The notes: generated from the letters alone by a model not told the origin. A stretch of 64,000 nt of DNA from Dendrolimus kikuchii (GCA_019925095.2 CM034412.1:9896001-9960000); one strand, 5' to 3'. Positions 1 to 12,445 are shown, counted from the stretch's first letter. Made by a program: numbers and translations.

Positions 1-272
1 ATTATGAATCAAACCATCCGGGGACCCACCCACTCAAACACACAAAGAAAAATATCAAAGTCGGTTTAGGAGATTAGGAGGATCCTAGAATCTGATCGTA
101 GCGCCACCTACCGGTTGAGGTTTAAACTATCAATCTAAACAAAATACTTGGCGCTGGAATCGGCTCCTACAATATTGATAAAATTTCACAATTAGACTCG
201 GTAGGTGGCGCTGGAATCGGGTTCAAGATTTTTATTTTTTCAGGGCAGGACAACGTCTGCCGAGACCGCTAG
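1..272 (+). mobile_element. Helitron 3' end (partial)
   Basis: The segment ends in a hairpin at 244-261 (a GGCAG...CTGCC stem) followed seven bases later by CTAG at 269-272 and then a T. This is the usual Helitron 3' terminus. Upstream, short copies of a TAGGTGGCGCTGGAATC motif occur near 151 and 205, and its inverse near 100. The 5' end is not recognisable and may lie outside the window. Confidence 0.45.
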
Positions 273-1316
273 TAATTTATAACTTTAATCAATGTTTACG
301 ATTTTTTAGAAATTCTTAATGCTGTTGGACTCAAGGTTCGTGATTATCATCGGGTGGAATCACATCATTATGCCATATGTCGTTCTTGCTGCCAGCCAGA
401 AAGTTCATAACGAATTTATATCTCTAACAAGAGCTTTGGCACGTTTTTGCAATACTTCAGTTAAAAGTAATACAATTTTTTTTTTCATTTATATATAATA
501 CTAGGATATGCCTGCCACTTCGTCTACGCTTGACTTCCAATTCCCATGGTATTCCGAGGACACAAAGTATCGCAGCATTTAAAAAAAGAATGCAAGTCAT
601 CGTTATAGTGGAAACTGTGTCGGAACAAGCAAATTTTTATGCATCCAAAAACTACAAACCTCTTCCGGGAAAATTCCCGTTAGATTAACGAAGTAAGAAA
701 TGTCATATATTTTATTACATAAAATTTGCTATCGATCAGTGAAAAAATCGCATTGGGATTCGCTTTTTTTTAGTCTGGCCATTTTAAATGATTTTCGGAA
801 AAATTTCCGCGGGATTCCAAGTATAAAAAGTAGCGCAGATTTTAAGTCGAAGAATTTGGTGTCGATCGGGAAAAACCACATTGAAATCGGCGTAGCAGTT
901 TTTACGTAAATCCCGAACAAACAGATAATCAGACAAGAAATCTAATAAAAGGCATTGTGTTCGATCGTTTATATAGTCTATTCCAGTTGGGTTTTTTTAA
1001 ATAGCTTCAATGTACAGACACGGCATGTTTAGAATTTTATAATATTATAGATATATGTACTCTTCGGGTGATAAGAAGGTTGGTGCCTACCTCAGATAAC
1101 GTATCAGAAGGCTTACTCTTAAGTCTCGTCGTTCGTTTTTGTTTTAGTACTTCTTTTGCTTGTTTTTTTTTTAATATTTAAGTGTATTTTCCATTGTATG
1201 TTCCATTTATTTTTTTGTTTTATAGACTTTATTATTGTAGTTTTAAAAAAGTTTTGTATGCATGTTACTTTTAAAATTCGAAGAACAGTTGATCTTGAAA
1301 TTTCCGAGAAAACGTA
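273..1316. other. AT-rich stretch, no gene seen
   Basis: Only short chance frames occur. Four spaced copies of a loose pattern around CGATCGG/GAAAAA with TTTTCGG.AAA.TTCC appear between 540 and 960, suggesting an old tandem or element fragment, but I cannot classify it. Confidence 0.4.
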
Positions 1317-1634
1317 TTTTTTTTTTTTTATTGCAGGAGTTCAGCAGACAGGCAGACGGCCCACTTAATGGAAAGCGGTTACCATCGCCTATGGACATTT
1401 GCAACACCAAAGGTGCTACAAATGAGCTGCTGCTCTCTTAAGGGATACTGGAACCTGGTCACTAATTCCGGAACACAACTCAAGGTTGTGATGGCGACAT
1501 ACTTTAGACCAGGAGTGGTAGCCATCCAGTCGGGCAAATATCCTACCACCTGGCTGTGGGTTGTTTTGTCGCATCTAACGACAGGCCGCCGAGCTGTAGG
1601 AAATTGTATTCTTTCTCCGTTCCTGCACGGATAA
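1317..1634 (-). repeat. Interspersed repeat family A (LINE/SINE 3' tail), minus copy
   Basis: Read on the minus strand, the unit runs from CCGTGCAGGAACGGAGAA to a GGGCCGTCTGCCTGTC tail and ends in an A-run (T-run at 1317-1329). An opposite-strand copy lies at 1885-2207 and partial copies at 21285-21405, 52085-52245 and 60055-60180. A poly(A) end and dispersed copies suggest a retroposed 3' tail. The parent element is not identified. Confidence 0.65.
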
Positions 1635-1772
1635 AATTTTCTCCTCTGAAGAACAATAGAGTAGAGTAAAAAGTCTTTGTTCTTTCTTTCTTCTATCTAA
1701 CATTTTATTGACTCTTTCGGGCTGATCGCACGAAAACAAACGACAAAATACGTTTGAGACTAACGCTTCAGT

Positions 1773-1862
1773 ATAGCAATCCAGCAAGGTAACGTAGCCA
1801 GCCTTCTGGATACCTTACCTATAGAAGACAGTGACCTAGGCGTAGTATTGTACTTACAGTTA
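1773..1862 (+). pseudogene. LINE-type C-terminal tail fragment
   Basis: The frame reads roughly IAIQQGNVASLLDTLP followed by an acidic DSDLG and VLYL. The same tail occurs in decayed form at 5010-5105, 54640-54740 and 62430-62520. At 54215 it follows a longer coding fragment with a restriction-like RPD...WD motif, so it is probably the end of a LINE ORF. It is a relic with no start of its own. Confidence 0.5.
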
Positions 1863-1884
1863 GGTAGAATACAATACGGGTATA

Positions 1885-2207
1885 TATCTCATCCGTGCAG
1901 GAACGGAGAAAGAATACTATTCCGTGCGGCCGAGCGGATTGTCATAAGAGGCGACAAAATAACCCACAGCCAGGTGGTAGAGTATTTGCCCGTCTGGATG
2001 GCTACTATATTTGGAATAGAGTATGCTGCCATAACAACCTTGAGTTATCTTCCGGCATTAGTGGCCAGGTTCCAACCTCTCTTTCGAGAACCGCAGTACA
2101 TTGGTCGCACCTTTGATGCTATGAATGTTCATAGGCGATGATAACCGCTTTACATCAGGTGGGCCGTCGTCTGCCTGCCAGATGAACTCATGCAAATAAA
2201 AAAATAT
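1885..2207 (+). repeat. Interspersed repeat family A, plus copy
   Basis: This is an inverted partner of 1317-1634. It begins with the same CCGTGCAGGAACGGAGAA head and ends at GGTGGGCCGTCGTCTGCCTGCC with an A-rich run at 2198-2207. The two are separated by about 250 bases, so a transcript could fold into a long imperfect hairpin. Confidence 0.65.
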
Positions 2208-2524
2208 GTTATGTAACATTTTAAAGATTTTTATTTTATTTTTTACGTCGAATGAAGGTTGTAATTTGCATTACACCCAATATTAGATCTAATAACGGCG
2301 CTATTTCAGCTTGGTTTTAGATATAGCAAGTGTTGAAAGAATGATTTATACATGAAGGCAACAATTTACACAATAAAAAATACTTTATTGCCCATTAGTC
2401 TCAATATTTACAATTACTGTTGTAGCACGTCTCCTTCATTCACTCAAATCGTAAAATGGAACCATTGCATTGCAATGCAACCAACTTACATGTGCTATGT
2501 TTATTTATCATTCATCATTATTTA

Positions 2525-2765
2525 TGCAAAAGTGGATGGATGCAGAAGTCGTGGAAGGCCACGACACACCTTCTATGATCAAATTGACCGTGTACTAGCA
2601 GAAGGTGATGTCAGGAACCTTAAGAACAGACGAGCGTGCATGACAAGAGTTATGAATGTGAAAGAAGCAAGTGAGGTGTGTAAGAATAAGCCTAAATGGC
2701 GCTCTGTTGTTCGTGCCTACCCCGCAAGGGAACTGGCGTGAAGTTATCTATGTATGTATGTATGT
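2525..2765 (+). mobile_element. RTE-type LINE, severely 5'-truncated
   Basis: It encodes the last about 70 residues of an RTE-like reverse transcriptase ORF (VDGCRSRGRPRHTF ... VVRAYPARELA, stop at 2739-2741). It ends in a TATG microsatellite tail, as RTE elements do. The same C-terminus is present in longer form at 40761-41572. An 11-bp target-site duplication, ATCATTATTTA, flanks it at 2514-2524 and 2766-2776. The copy is dead on arrival. Confidence 0.85.
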
Positions 2766-2817
2766 ATCATTATTTAATAACTGCATCACCGTCTGTATTA
2801 AAAATCTAACAATCCCT

Positions 2818-2941
2818 GCTAAGGGTGGCCTGGAAGAGATTGCTTCTTAGCGATAAGGCCGCCCGTTGTACCATCTTTTATCTTTTTCTACTTTTGGTGG
2901 TTTATGCTTTGTTGTACAATAAAGAATTGTTTATCATCATT
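2818..2941 (+). repeat. LINE 3'-UTR tail (GATAAGGCCGCCC family)
   Basis: It contains GGAAGAGATTGCTTCTTAGC, then GATAAGGCCGCCCGTTGTA, and an AATAAA at 2918-2923. Related tails lie at 4815-4935, 58740-58885 and, on the minus strand, 8040-8105, 51945-52040 and 61015-61115. This looks like the 3' UTR of an abundant LINE. Family name not assigned. Confidence 0.6.
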
Positions 2942-3081
2942 GTAGAATCATAATTCCGTCCGCCCAATATACTCTTTACGCCTGCCTAACTATTATCATT
3001 ATTTGAGAAAAGACTAGGTCGCTATGGGTGAAATAGACAGATAGGTCGCTATATATAGTTAACTTTCATAACGCAAATATG

Positions 3082-3165
3082 CTTAATAAAACTACGCTTT
3101 AACGGTTTTAAGCGCGGTAATTTATTTGATTTTGGTTTTTCCGACGTTTCGGCCACTTTTCAGTG
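3082..3165 (+). repeat. Single arm of the GACGTTTCGGCC foldback repeat
   Basis: It is nearly identical to one arm of the perfect inverted repeat at 13083-13285: TAATAAAACTACG ... CCGACGTTTCGGCCACTTTT ... CAGTG. Here the second arm is missing and the sequence passes directly into TTTTTATTATG, which resembles the other end of the element. That suggests an internal deletion of a foldback copy. Confidence 0.7.
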
Positions 3166-3647
3166 AGTTTTTATTATGTATACAAACCGCGAAACCTTAA
3201 GAAAATATTATGCAAATATGCTTGTCGCAAATACGTATCCGTTACTAATGGATATACATTTTGGGTTTTGGTGTCGATACTCGGGGCTCTGGGGTCCCCA
3301 AATATTCGTCTTTATCGAAACTCAGTTCATTTAGGTAATAAAGTAATGCAATGTTCTGGGCGACAGCTTCTTTGAAATGAATGTTTTGTCCAAATAAATA
3401 TAACTGCACAAAATGCAAGTTTCTTCTAGATGCAATTTAAATTATGTCTTCTTCCAGGTGATAACGAGGAGGCCTACAAAATAACACGGAATTTCAAAGA
3501 TTTCATTTCACGTAATCCAGTTCAAATATGCCTGACTCCAAAACTAACAATCGGGATGTATCTGCTACCATTTTTTCTATCCATATCGATTAGTTATACT
3601 ATTGTTATATTGCAATTTAATCCTTTGTAATGGTGTTTAATATTTAA

Positions 3648-4150
3648 AGCCGCAGCCACACGTTGGATTCATCTTTGCGTCCAAGCTTGGCTCCAATTTG
3701 AAATTGCCAATATTGAACCAAACTACTGCACTACACATTGGCTTCAATACCAACTTTTTACCCAAACACTGGAAATAGACAAGCGCATTGGACCTGTCCT
3801 AATTGCCGACGTAGAGCGAAAGACTACGGACGATAACTTATTTGGCCTCGCGGCTTACGTATATGGTTTAAGTACTTAAGTTTATTATTTGTATCGTGTA
3901 AGAAAACAACAAAAGAAAAGGCGGTGTGGTGAATGATTAACAGTGGCCGCAACTTGCGATAAATGACATACCAATGTGCGTGGTGGTGGTGTCCAACCCG
4001 CACTCCCTTTTCACTCCCCTCATCTTTGAACTTATTTCAAAAACCCATTCGTTGCGCGCCCGTATTGGACATTGGACGGTGATTGGAAACAATGTTCTCA
4101 TTGTGTCCATGCTACGTTGGTACAAATATGACCAATGTGTAGCCGCGGCA
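3648..4150. mobile_element. PIF/Harbinger-like MITE, 503 bp
   Basis: Imperfect terminal inverted repeats (AGCCGCAGCCACACGTTGG on the left, the complement of TGCCGCGGCTACACATTGG on the right) are flanked by a TAA duplication at 3645-3647 and 4151-4153. A three-base TAA/TTA duplication is typical of PIF/Harbinger elements. No transposase is encoded. Confidence 0.6.
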
Positions 4151-4814
4151 TAAGATACTTTAAACGCTTGGCCCATGGGGTCCTGAGGTCATGAGCCTCT
4201 ACGACATGGGCGTGTAGCTACCGGCCGTATCAGCCGTATCAATGATACCGGGCCCCCGGGCTACAGTGTATAAGCAAAAAATCCTAAAATGTTATCCACA
4301 ATCTTTTATAGATTTATAACATTTTTGAGAATAACCGCTGGGCCAAAAAGAACGGCTGTCAGACTTGTCATTATTATGTATTAGATGCAGAAAAACTGGA
4401 AAAATTCGTCTGCAGCCAGGGCTGATTTGATAAATAAGTTTGCCGAAAAAAAGGCAAGAAAAGTGTATCTTTGATTTGAATTGTCTGTCTAAGTTAGCTC
4501 CTAGGATTAAGTTTAAGTAAGATTTTGTAATCAATATATAATTATTTTAATTCAATTCGAGCATTTTTTTGTGTATATTTATTTTAAAAAAATACCGTCC
4601 TTTGGGCCCTTAACACATTTTGACACAGGGCCCGGTTAAGGCAAGCTACGCCACTGCTCTACAATGAGCTCCTCTTCATGTGATCAGACCCTGTAAATAA
4701 GTGGCATTAGCGCTAAACGAATAGAATGAAAGTGTATTGGAATGACATAATACTTATCATAATTACTTATTTCACTATTATATCCATAATAATTATAGAT
4801 TTAAGAATTTCCTT

Positions 4815-4935
4815 TGAATGCGGTAGCCTTTAAGAGATCACTTTTAACGATAAGGTTGCCTTTTATTTTATTTACCAAATAACTAAAGTCTTGCTGTGCA
4901 TTTTAGTTTTGGTGAAAAATAAAGTGTTATCTATT
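4815..4935 (+). repeat. LINE 3'-UTR tail (GATAAGG family)
   Basis: It is a diverged copy of the 2818-2941 tail, with AAGAGATCACTTTTAACGAT, AAGGTTGCC and AATAAA at 4918-4923. Confidence 0.5.
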
Positions 4936-5009
4936 TTCAATTCTATTCGTTTAGGCTAATGCCACTTGTCTATAGGGCCAGAGGGTTGGTTCTACCTGGG
5001 ATTACAGAT

Positions 5010-5105
5010 CAGTATGGCGATGCAGTGAAGTAACGCAGTCAGTTTTTAGGATACCTTAGACATTGACTTGGATGATCTAGGCTCAGTATTGTACTTATAT
5101 TCATA
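5010..5105 (+). pseudogene. Decayed LINE C-terminal tail
   Basis: With one stop read through, the frame gives ISMAMQ.SNAVSF.DTLDIDLDDLGSVLYLYS. It aligns by eye to the IAIQQGNVASLLDTLP tail at 1773. Confidence 0.35.
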
Positions 5106-5679
5106 AGAGATAGTTGTTGGCAGGATACAATATGACTTAGGTTTCTTGTACTATTTATATAATTTATGTACATATTTTATATACTGAAGTTTTGAGAAGA
5201 CGAAATCTGTATAATTCTTTTATGGTTGCCTTAATTATTCAGTCTTTGTTTGCGTTAATCCCTTTATATTGCCTTGCAGTAAGACATTATAAATCCTTTT
5301 TTCTATTGTTCAAATTTCATTGCAACTTCTTAGAAGCTATTAAGATTACAAGTTTGGGAATTCCAAGGAATAGTGGGTATGTTGCTGAGGGGCCATGTCT
5401 AATTTATGAATATATAAACTCAGCCCGATTAAGAAAGAGTTAGTTGAATTTTAACTGCAATTGAGCCGTTACCAAGTGTACTTTCGGAAGGTAATTCTCA
5501 TATTGACGGACTTTGCGCGTTTCATGTATAACGATTTTCTGCTTTGCGGTTTAGACTTGTTGTATTCGATTGCGTTTATAAAAACTGTGTGTTTACTTGT
5601 AATAAAATTTGTGATATATCCAATGGCATTTTAAATTCAAATCCCACAAATTCGTAACAATACGTATGAAATGACTGCG

Positions 5680-5905
5680 CGTCTATATCGAGTGGTTAAG
5701 CAATCGCCCACCTAACTTACTTACTGGAACATAAAACATAAAGGTTTCGATTCCTGCCATGGTAAATATCGTAAAAGAAATTTTCGCTTTGGACTCTGGT
5801 CTAGGCGTTCGGAATTCGGCACCAGAGTTGTCCGTTGTATATTATTATCCATAACACAACTGTCACTTGTTGTTAAAATATTTTTATTGACCAATAGTAA
5901 TATCA
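5680..5905 (+). repeat. tRNA-derived SINE, copy 1
   Basis: It has an A-box-like GAGTGGTTAAGCAATCGCCC and a B-box-like GGTTTCGATTCCTGCC about 50 bases later. A body with ATGGTAAATATCGTAAA and GTATATTATTATCCATA follows. The second copy at 5978-6140 shares the same order of blocks. It does not fold as a genuine tRNA gene that I can support. Confidence 0.5.
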
Positions 5906-5977
5906 CAGTTTGGCTTACAAAAGTAGAAATTCGAATTATCCTGTCCTATTATATTGATGTACTCTGTGAATTACACT

Positions 5978-6140
5978 GTAACGCACTCTGTGGTTGAGCA
6001 GGCTTGCCTTTACCGGCCTACCCACTGCAACGCAGAGGTTCCGGGTTCTATTCCTGGCATGGTAAATTTCGGAAACAATTTTTCTCCGTTATTTACCGAG
6101 TACTCCGGTGTATATTATCCATACCACAAGCGGTAACAGT
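5978..6140 (+). repeat. tRNA-derived SINE, copy 2
   Basis: The A-box-like GTGGTTGAGCAGGCTTGCC and B-box-like GGTTCCGGGTTCTATTCC are followed by ATGGTAAATTTCGGAAA and GGTGTATATTATCCATA. It lies in the same orientation as copy 1, only about 70 bases away. Confidence 0.5.
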
Positions 6141-6429
6141 TGCTTAATTGGGGGATATACAGTATGTGAGTTTGACTGCCGATTACTATTAAAAAATTTT
6201 TTGTCAAAAATGTTATATGGTATTTATTGGTAATACAAATGTCAATATCATGTTACCAAAACATTACCGTCATTGGCTACGTTCTTCTGGAACTCACAAC
6301 GACAACGCTCGCGGCCGCCATTTTTCCAGTACCGCTTGTTTGCAGGCGTTACAATCATAAACTCAAGTGGAATGAATTATGGAGAGTTAATGTCATTAAC
6401 GACAAAGTACACAAATGTCATTGGTTGCT

Positions 6430-6690
6430 GTATGGTTGATTTGAAAATCACGCCTTTGTCAACGTATCGATAGAGAGAATTAATGCTCTGTGGTCAAAGC
6501 CCATTTTGACCCACCTCTTGACATGGGTTGCTGTGAGCGCTGCGTGAGCAAGAATAATGACGTCAGTAGTGACGTTTTCGTGGCGACTATAACGACCGTG
6601 GTCGCTATGTGGAAAGGCTGAAGGAGCATTTTGAGTCTTATGAGCTACAGGAGGAACGCACCCATTACTATAATATTTGTTATTTTGGTG
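6430..6690 (+). repeat. Dispersed repeat shared with 56385-56590
   Basis: Blocks AGAGAGAATTAATGCTCTGT, TTGACATGGGTTGCTGTGAGC, GACGTTTTCGTGGCGACTAT and GGAGCATTTTG recur in the same order, inverted, at 56385-56590 inside a P450 intron. No frame is preserved. Confidence 0.6.
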
Positions 6691-8990
6691 TAATTTTTTT
6701 CTATTGTAATATTTCCGAGTTTCAGACATAAGTTTTATCTATATGGTATAGTTTGTCCTAAATAAACTGATATTTTTTCTTTCTTCTACTGATAATTATT
6801 TCAAATTATTATTTATGGCATTTAAGTCCGATAACACACTGTAAATATTGCACGACTATTTTAGTTACAATTTTAATTATTCTCTGATATAGGTACTAAA
6901 GTATTCGTTATTCCTACCCTGACTTTCTGACATACAAAGTCATCTAATTTCTTTTGCAAAAAAGAATGCTTTTTATGCTTATAGTAATACTTAAAATAAG
7001 AACAATAAGACTTACCTAATAGTTATTTACAAGAAACTAATGCACACAACAGCACTAGGGCTGCGTTCTATGACGGTTTACACTATGCGTGAAGGGTTGC
7101 CAGATGTTTTTTTTAAATAAATAGTAACTCGCACTAGAACTCGATTCTTTTTTCTTTAATTATTATAAATGGCAATGTATTAATCAAACTTGCATATTGA
7201 AGGTTTCAATATGTTTAATATGATTACGCATAACAATGGCTTTTGGTGTTAAAATCTTTCTTTATAATATAAATATTTTATTTCGCTTATAATTATGTAA
7301 TTCAGTTGATTACTTGCGTGTAATGTTGTAACAACTATTCACAATCGTTGTTTACTAATTATATATAATTAAAACTATAAATATTTAAGTTAAAATAATA
7401 CATATAATTAAAATTAAATTATAGGAATATCAATTAAAAATAATATATAATATAATTTAAAAGTCACCTACCATAACGTCTTACTATAATTTGATACACG
7501 TAAAGGAACGTCTCAAGGTGTACAAAAAAGACAACGGAATGACGGTGGGCAGGAAAAAGAGCATTTTTGGGCTGGCTCATAGATGAGACTGCGTATTTAA
7601 TTGCTACATATTTTGAAAACTATTATTCTAATATCTTAGTTACTAAATACAAGCTAAACTCGGAAATATTATTTATATTCTTGTTAAAATAAGTGCTTAT
7701 TATTCCGATACTGGGAATTTGATTGAGAGTAATCTCCTCCCACTCTCTCCAAAATCTACTCCGTCGATGTGCCTGAGCCTCGTGTATTAGGAGCTGCGAA
7801 TAAGGACTGCCGTGCTATCCAGCATACTGCAAGGATTCTCAGGGGAGTGCGGTACTTATTCTAAGATTAGCCAGGGAAACTGATTTTTGTTTGGCAAGAA
7901 CGCACTCGTTACCCTCTTATTTTCTTTAAAAAAAAAGTTATAAATAAAGTCACTTCCTTACTCTTGTTTTGATCGCGTTTTATTTATTTTAAAATAAAAC
8001 GTGACAATGTCCCTCTGTTTTTTGTACATGAACACAAAATAAAATTAGAGACAAAACTATGTACAACGGGCGGTTTTACGCTGAAAAGTGCTCTCTTTTA
8101 GTCAACTCCAATACTTATTTAAGAAATACATAATAGTGGAACAAAGGACATTCGGCTTGGGACCCAAAATACCGGTGTGATAAAGGTCACAGAGACAGAA
8201 AATTTCCACAATTGGATAGTTGAACCATGTTACAATATATTTCAAAATAATAGTCATTACAAGAGCGGGCGTTAAAATACTGTTACCATCATACTATTAA
8301 AATATGATAGAAATAATTTTAATTACTGTTCGAACAAAATTACTAGACCCGTTAAAGCTATGACGTCATAACTTGCTTCGTTCGTACAAAATATAAGCGA
8401 TTTCAGCGTTTTTGTAAGATGATAAAAAGTATCTCAATTGATTTGAAGAGTTTCACATTTTTCCAGTAATTACGTTTTATTGGCCAAGATCAGGCAACCC
8501 CGTGTAAAGATAACTGTAAATGACATTCTATATATTTACATAGTTGTCCGTCCATTTAACATACGCTGATAAAAAAGCAGTGCACGAATGATTTTTAGTT
8601 TATGATGAACAACCAAAACATGTTAGAAATATTTTGAATAAAGTCTTTTGAATTTGTTTGTGGTTGTAAAAATCTTGAGTTACTTATTAAATAAATAAAA
8701 GGACAGACAAACATACACATTAAATATTATTATATTCATATATATTTATAATCGCCGCTCGCCGTCTATTTACTGGAATACCCAGTAAAACACATTGGTG
8801 TTCTCTTTCTGTCCAGGAGTCAGGGCCACAGTGCCAAGGCACCTGGAATCAAGCCTGGGACATGAAGATAACTCAGACCATAAAAGTATTGGGTCAGGAC
8901 TTCCTCTTCATAGCAGAATCAGATACTCGACATCACCATTAACCTATACTAACCAAAAATAATTCGTGCATATCATTAAGGTAACGGAAC
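6691..8990. other. AT-rich intergenic DNA
   Basis: No coding frame or recognisable gene. A minus-strand LINE tail lies near 8040-8105 (TACAACGGGCGGTTTTACGC). Long A/T tracts dominate 7300-7460. Confidence 0.5.
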
Positions 8991-8999
8991 ACTTGGTTT

Positions 9000-9480
9000 T
9001 TTTAAGTATTTCCTGTTATTTTTTGTGCATAAGGCATTGAAATCAGGGCAATGTTTATTATGTTTGTATAATATAGTTCACGTATTATTTATAGTTCTTG
9101 CAATCCACGAAGGCGACCGAGCTTTACCATGCTTAAACGTGTATACGAATATTACGAGCGTGTCTGACGGAACGATCAGCTGCGATTGTTTATTTTTAAC
9201 AAGGGGAAACCCGATTGACGGCTATCAGTCGCGCAGAGAACTGGAGAAAATCGCGGCCGGTGTGTGGAATTTACCGGGTCGGGGTGGTACTAGCATCTCT
9301 AGACAAAACTAAAGATGCTATTGCTACGCTACGGGTAGGTATACCCACTAAAACCCCTCAGTATGCCGTCCTCGCCGTTAATTCCAGGGCTACCTACGGA
9401 TATATAGCATAGTCTAGCCTTTCCATTAGACCTGTCAGATGTTAAAAATCATAATTTGAAAATATACTTAAAATTATGTA
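9000..9480. other. Unclassified higher-GC segment
   Basis: Between 9170 and 9420 the base composition rises and two overlapping frames of 65-95 codons are open, but neither has a recognisable domain, codon signature or splice sites. Probably an element fragment; I cannot assign it. Confidence 0.3.
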
Positions 9481-11600
9481 GTCTGAATATTAGCTTACCT
9501 TACAGTTAGAATGATGCTAATGTTTTATTATGAATACTTTATACACTAAAATGAGAACTTGCACACACTATACAAATATGACCAGCAACCGGAGGTGGGG
9601 TATAGTTACACGGGGCTTTTATTTATTAGGAATAGATGCGAACTTTTTGTAATATAGGTTAGAAGGCTAAGGCAGGGGCGAAGCGGAGCTTCGTAGTTAT
9701 TTTTTTATAACCACCCAAAATTCACTTTATATCTCAAATAATAAATAAATGCGCCCTATAACTATACCGTACCCGCAGCCGGTTCCGCGTCTAACAGCAT
9801 TATCATGCTGGCAAAGAATTGGCATAATTTTGAGGGCAGTCTACGTACTACGTACCTACTCTAGGTAGGGCTGTACAAAGATAGTTTGCAAAAAGTAAAC
9901 GTAACTAAATTATATTAATAACTGAACTCTCTGTCTGTAATTTCAAAATAATAGCCAAAAAGTTTCAACTTCGATTAGTCTTCGAAACAGCACAACCTAA
10001 TTGACACTGGAGAATTATTTAAGTCCAGCTCTTACACGGCGCATTTATGTTTGGAACTATTCTAAAAAAATAATATACTCCAATATTCGGTCCACTAGAT
10101 AGATCCACAGATATTGCGAAGTTATATTTAATAATAGAAAAAGAAAGTATTTTTTTCATCTATAGGTATATGGCGCAGCACAAATTGTATATCTGACCAG
10201 TGTCAAGTATGCATGAATAGGTATACATGTTTAGAAAGCAAACGTCGCAATCAAAAGGTAGGTCTTAGGCTTAAACGAAACGAAGGAGTTCTTTTAGCAA
10301 ACCAGAAAAAACACATTTCATAATTAAAACTGTTTAGATTTTGAATACAAGCATAAACTTTTCGATATACATTTTCATTTTCCACATATAACTTGTGTTG
10401 TATACTTTTTGATAGTAAAACTGCGCGGCAGAACACCTCTTTCTCCTGCTAACACCTCAGAATCAGAAACTCATTCGTTATTTTCAGAATATAAGTTAAT
10501 GGACCTTAGCGGGAAATAACATCGAAATTATAATAATTCCTGTTCTAAGTCATTGCAGTAAAAAACCTAAAATAGATTAAATACTAAAAATAAACTACAT
10601 ATGAACACAATACAAATAAGTTTTTTTCATTGTATTCGATTATTAATAATAAAATGTATATTAACTTATAACTTTGCCCTGATATCTTGACCAGGATTAT
10701 TAGAATGACACTGGAATTTGATACACTCCTCCGATTTTCCCAATTGGTTGGCAGTTTGGTTTTAGTTGATTTCGAAACTATATATACAAATTAAAAGTAA
10801 TTTAGAAAATCCCGGCCGCTATCAATTAGAAACATTTCCAAAAGACTGAATAGCAACGGTGATGCGTTATCCGAGGTATAACACTAGCCTTTTGGTTAAG
10901 TTAACATTTATTTCTGTGAATAACAAATAGGAACATCGGAATGTATGTCAGCAGCCCTACTCGAGCCCTTTTAACTTGTTCAAAAATAACTTCACTCACC
11001 GCATCACGTTCATGGACATTTTCTATTTTGAACTATAACGTTTTATTTTTAAAACAGTGTAAAACAAAGGCGCACCGCACCTTACATACAGTAAAACCGT
11101 ATAATCACTCGTTTTTATTTTTATAACCAAATCGTTATTAAAATAATCAAGGAAATTGAAAGGTTAAGTGGGGATATAACAGTGAATAAAATTCAATGTT
11201 CGTAGTGAGGTTTTTAAATTAACGTTAAATCTAAATAAATATCTACTAGAGCCTTCAACGCGGCTTCGCTTGAGTAGACTTCATTTATTTATTTACTTGC
11301 TCTAACAGTGAAACTTCGTTCGCGTCGTTGCCATGACGATGACCTACATATTTGGTAGTGTATTTCAATGACGGCACCAAAAGATGCGACCGCAGCGCCA
11401 TCTTTCTCGCTATATATTAAATCTATCCCAAGCAACGACGTCAATTATCGGGATAAATAGTATGCTATGGTTGGAACCGGGATATATTTATAATATGCTA
11501 GTTCCGTATCAGTTTCATGTCAATTCGTTCAGTTATTTTTGCGTAATGCTCTATTAGACAGAGACAAAAATTCTAAAAGTTTCGTTTTTCGGAATCGGCT
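9481..11600. other. AT-rich intergenic DNA
   Basis: No gene or clear element was seen. Around 11245-11300 there is a CAACGCGGCTTCGCTTGAG motif of the sort seen in insect repeats, without enough context to classify it. Confidence 0.4.
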
Positions 11601-11610
11601 ATCCGAATTA

Positions 11611-12132
11611 GAGCCTTATTACACTATCATAGAAATATGAGTCAAACTACATACCTATGATTCTAATTCTTTATGATCATAGTTCGTAGTCTACGAATTT
11701 GACAGCAAGCGTACAAATATGATCATATCATAACTCTAAAATGGCGTCAAAATGCGACAACTTCGACTGGAATATCTTGTAAGACTTTTTATCTTCCAAT
11801 CTAATCTCTTCGGGTAAGGTGTTATAGACCACTCACTCTGATCGCCTTGCTACACATGACATAATCCAAACACATCGTTAATATTTCGTTCTTTTCTCGA
11901 TCGTTTTTATCTTCTTCTTTAAGCAATCAATATAATTGCACTCATAGCAACAGAAAACACGGCTAAATCATTTTGATAGTATCTCCTCAGTAGTCTGTGA
12001 TCTTGATAAAGTATGACGTTTATATGATCGTAAGTGTAATATGTAGAACAGCATTATTTAAATATGATTATAGAATTTGACAGTTAAGAGATCATATTTA
12101 TATGATAAATATATGATAGTGTAATTGGGGCC
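11611..12132. mobile_element. PIF/Harbinger-like MITE, 522 bp
   Basis: The left end GAGCCTTATTACACTATCAT matches the complement of the right end (GGCCCCAATTACACTATCAT) imperfectly. TTA duplications lie at 11608-11610 and 12133-12135. The inside is rich in GATCATAT palindromes and lacks a transposase frame. Confidence 0.65.
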
Positions 12133-12269
12133 TTAGTCAGTCCTCTGTTTTTTTTTTCTCATTTTTAAACGAACTTACCAACTCGAACCCTATATATAGA
12201 TAAATAGATTCACTTTATGTGGCACATACTCCTCCATGCCATCGTGAGTAAACATGTAAGGTCCCTCCC

Positions 12270-12445
12270 ACCCTCCCTCCTACGCTTTTCCAGAGGGTTA
12301 CAAATATGGGGCTCTTCAAAAAGGACGTAAACAGGTATTTAAAGTCTCAAAGAGGTAGACAACGCTTCGGCTCCCCTGGCGTTGCAGATGTCCATATGCG
12401 ACGACAACCACTGCTATCAATTGGACCCGTTTCCAGTTTCCATAC
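12270..12445 (+). pseudogene. LINE 3' end with last codons
   Basis: A frame reading MGLFKKDVNRYLKSQRG resembles the final residues of CR1/Jockey-like LINE ORFs (FK..VNRYL), as also seen at the end of the 47841 element. It is followed by the 3'-UTR block GCGTTGCAGATGTCCATATG, which is related to repeat family A. Confidence 0.5.
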
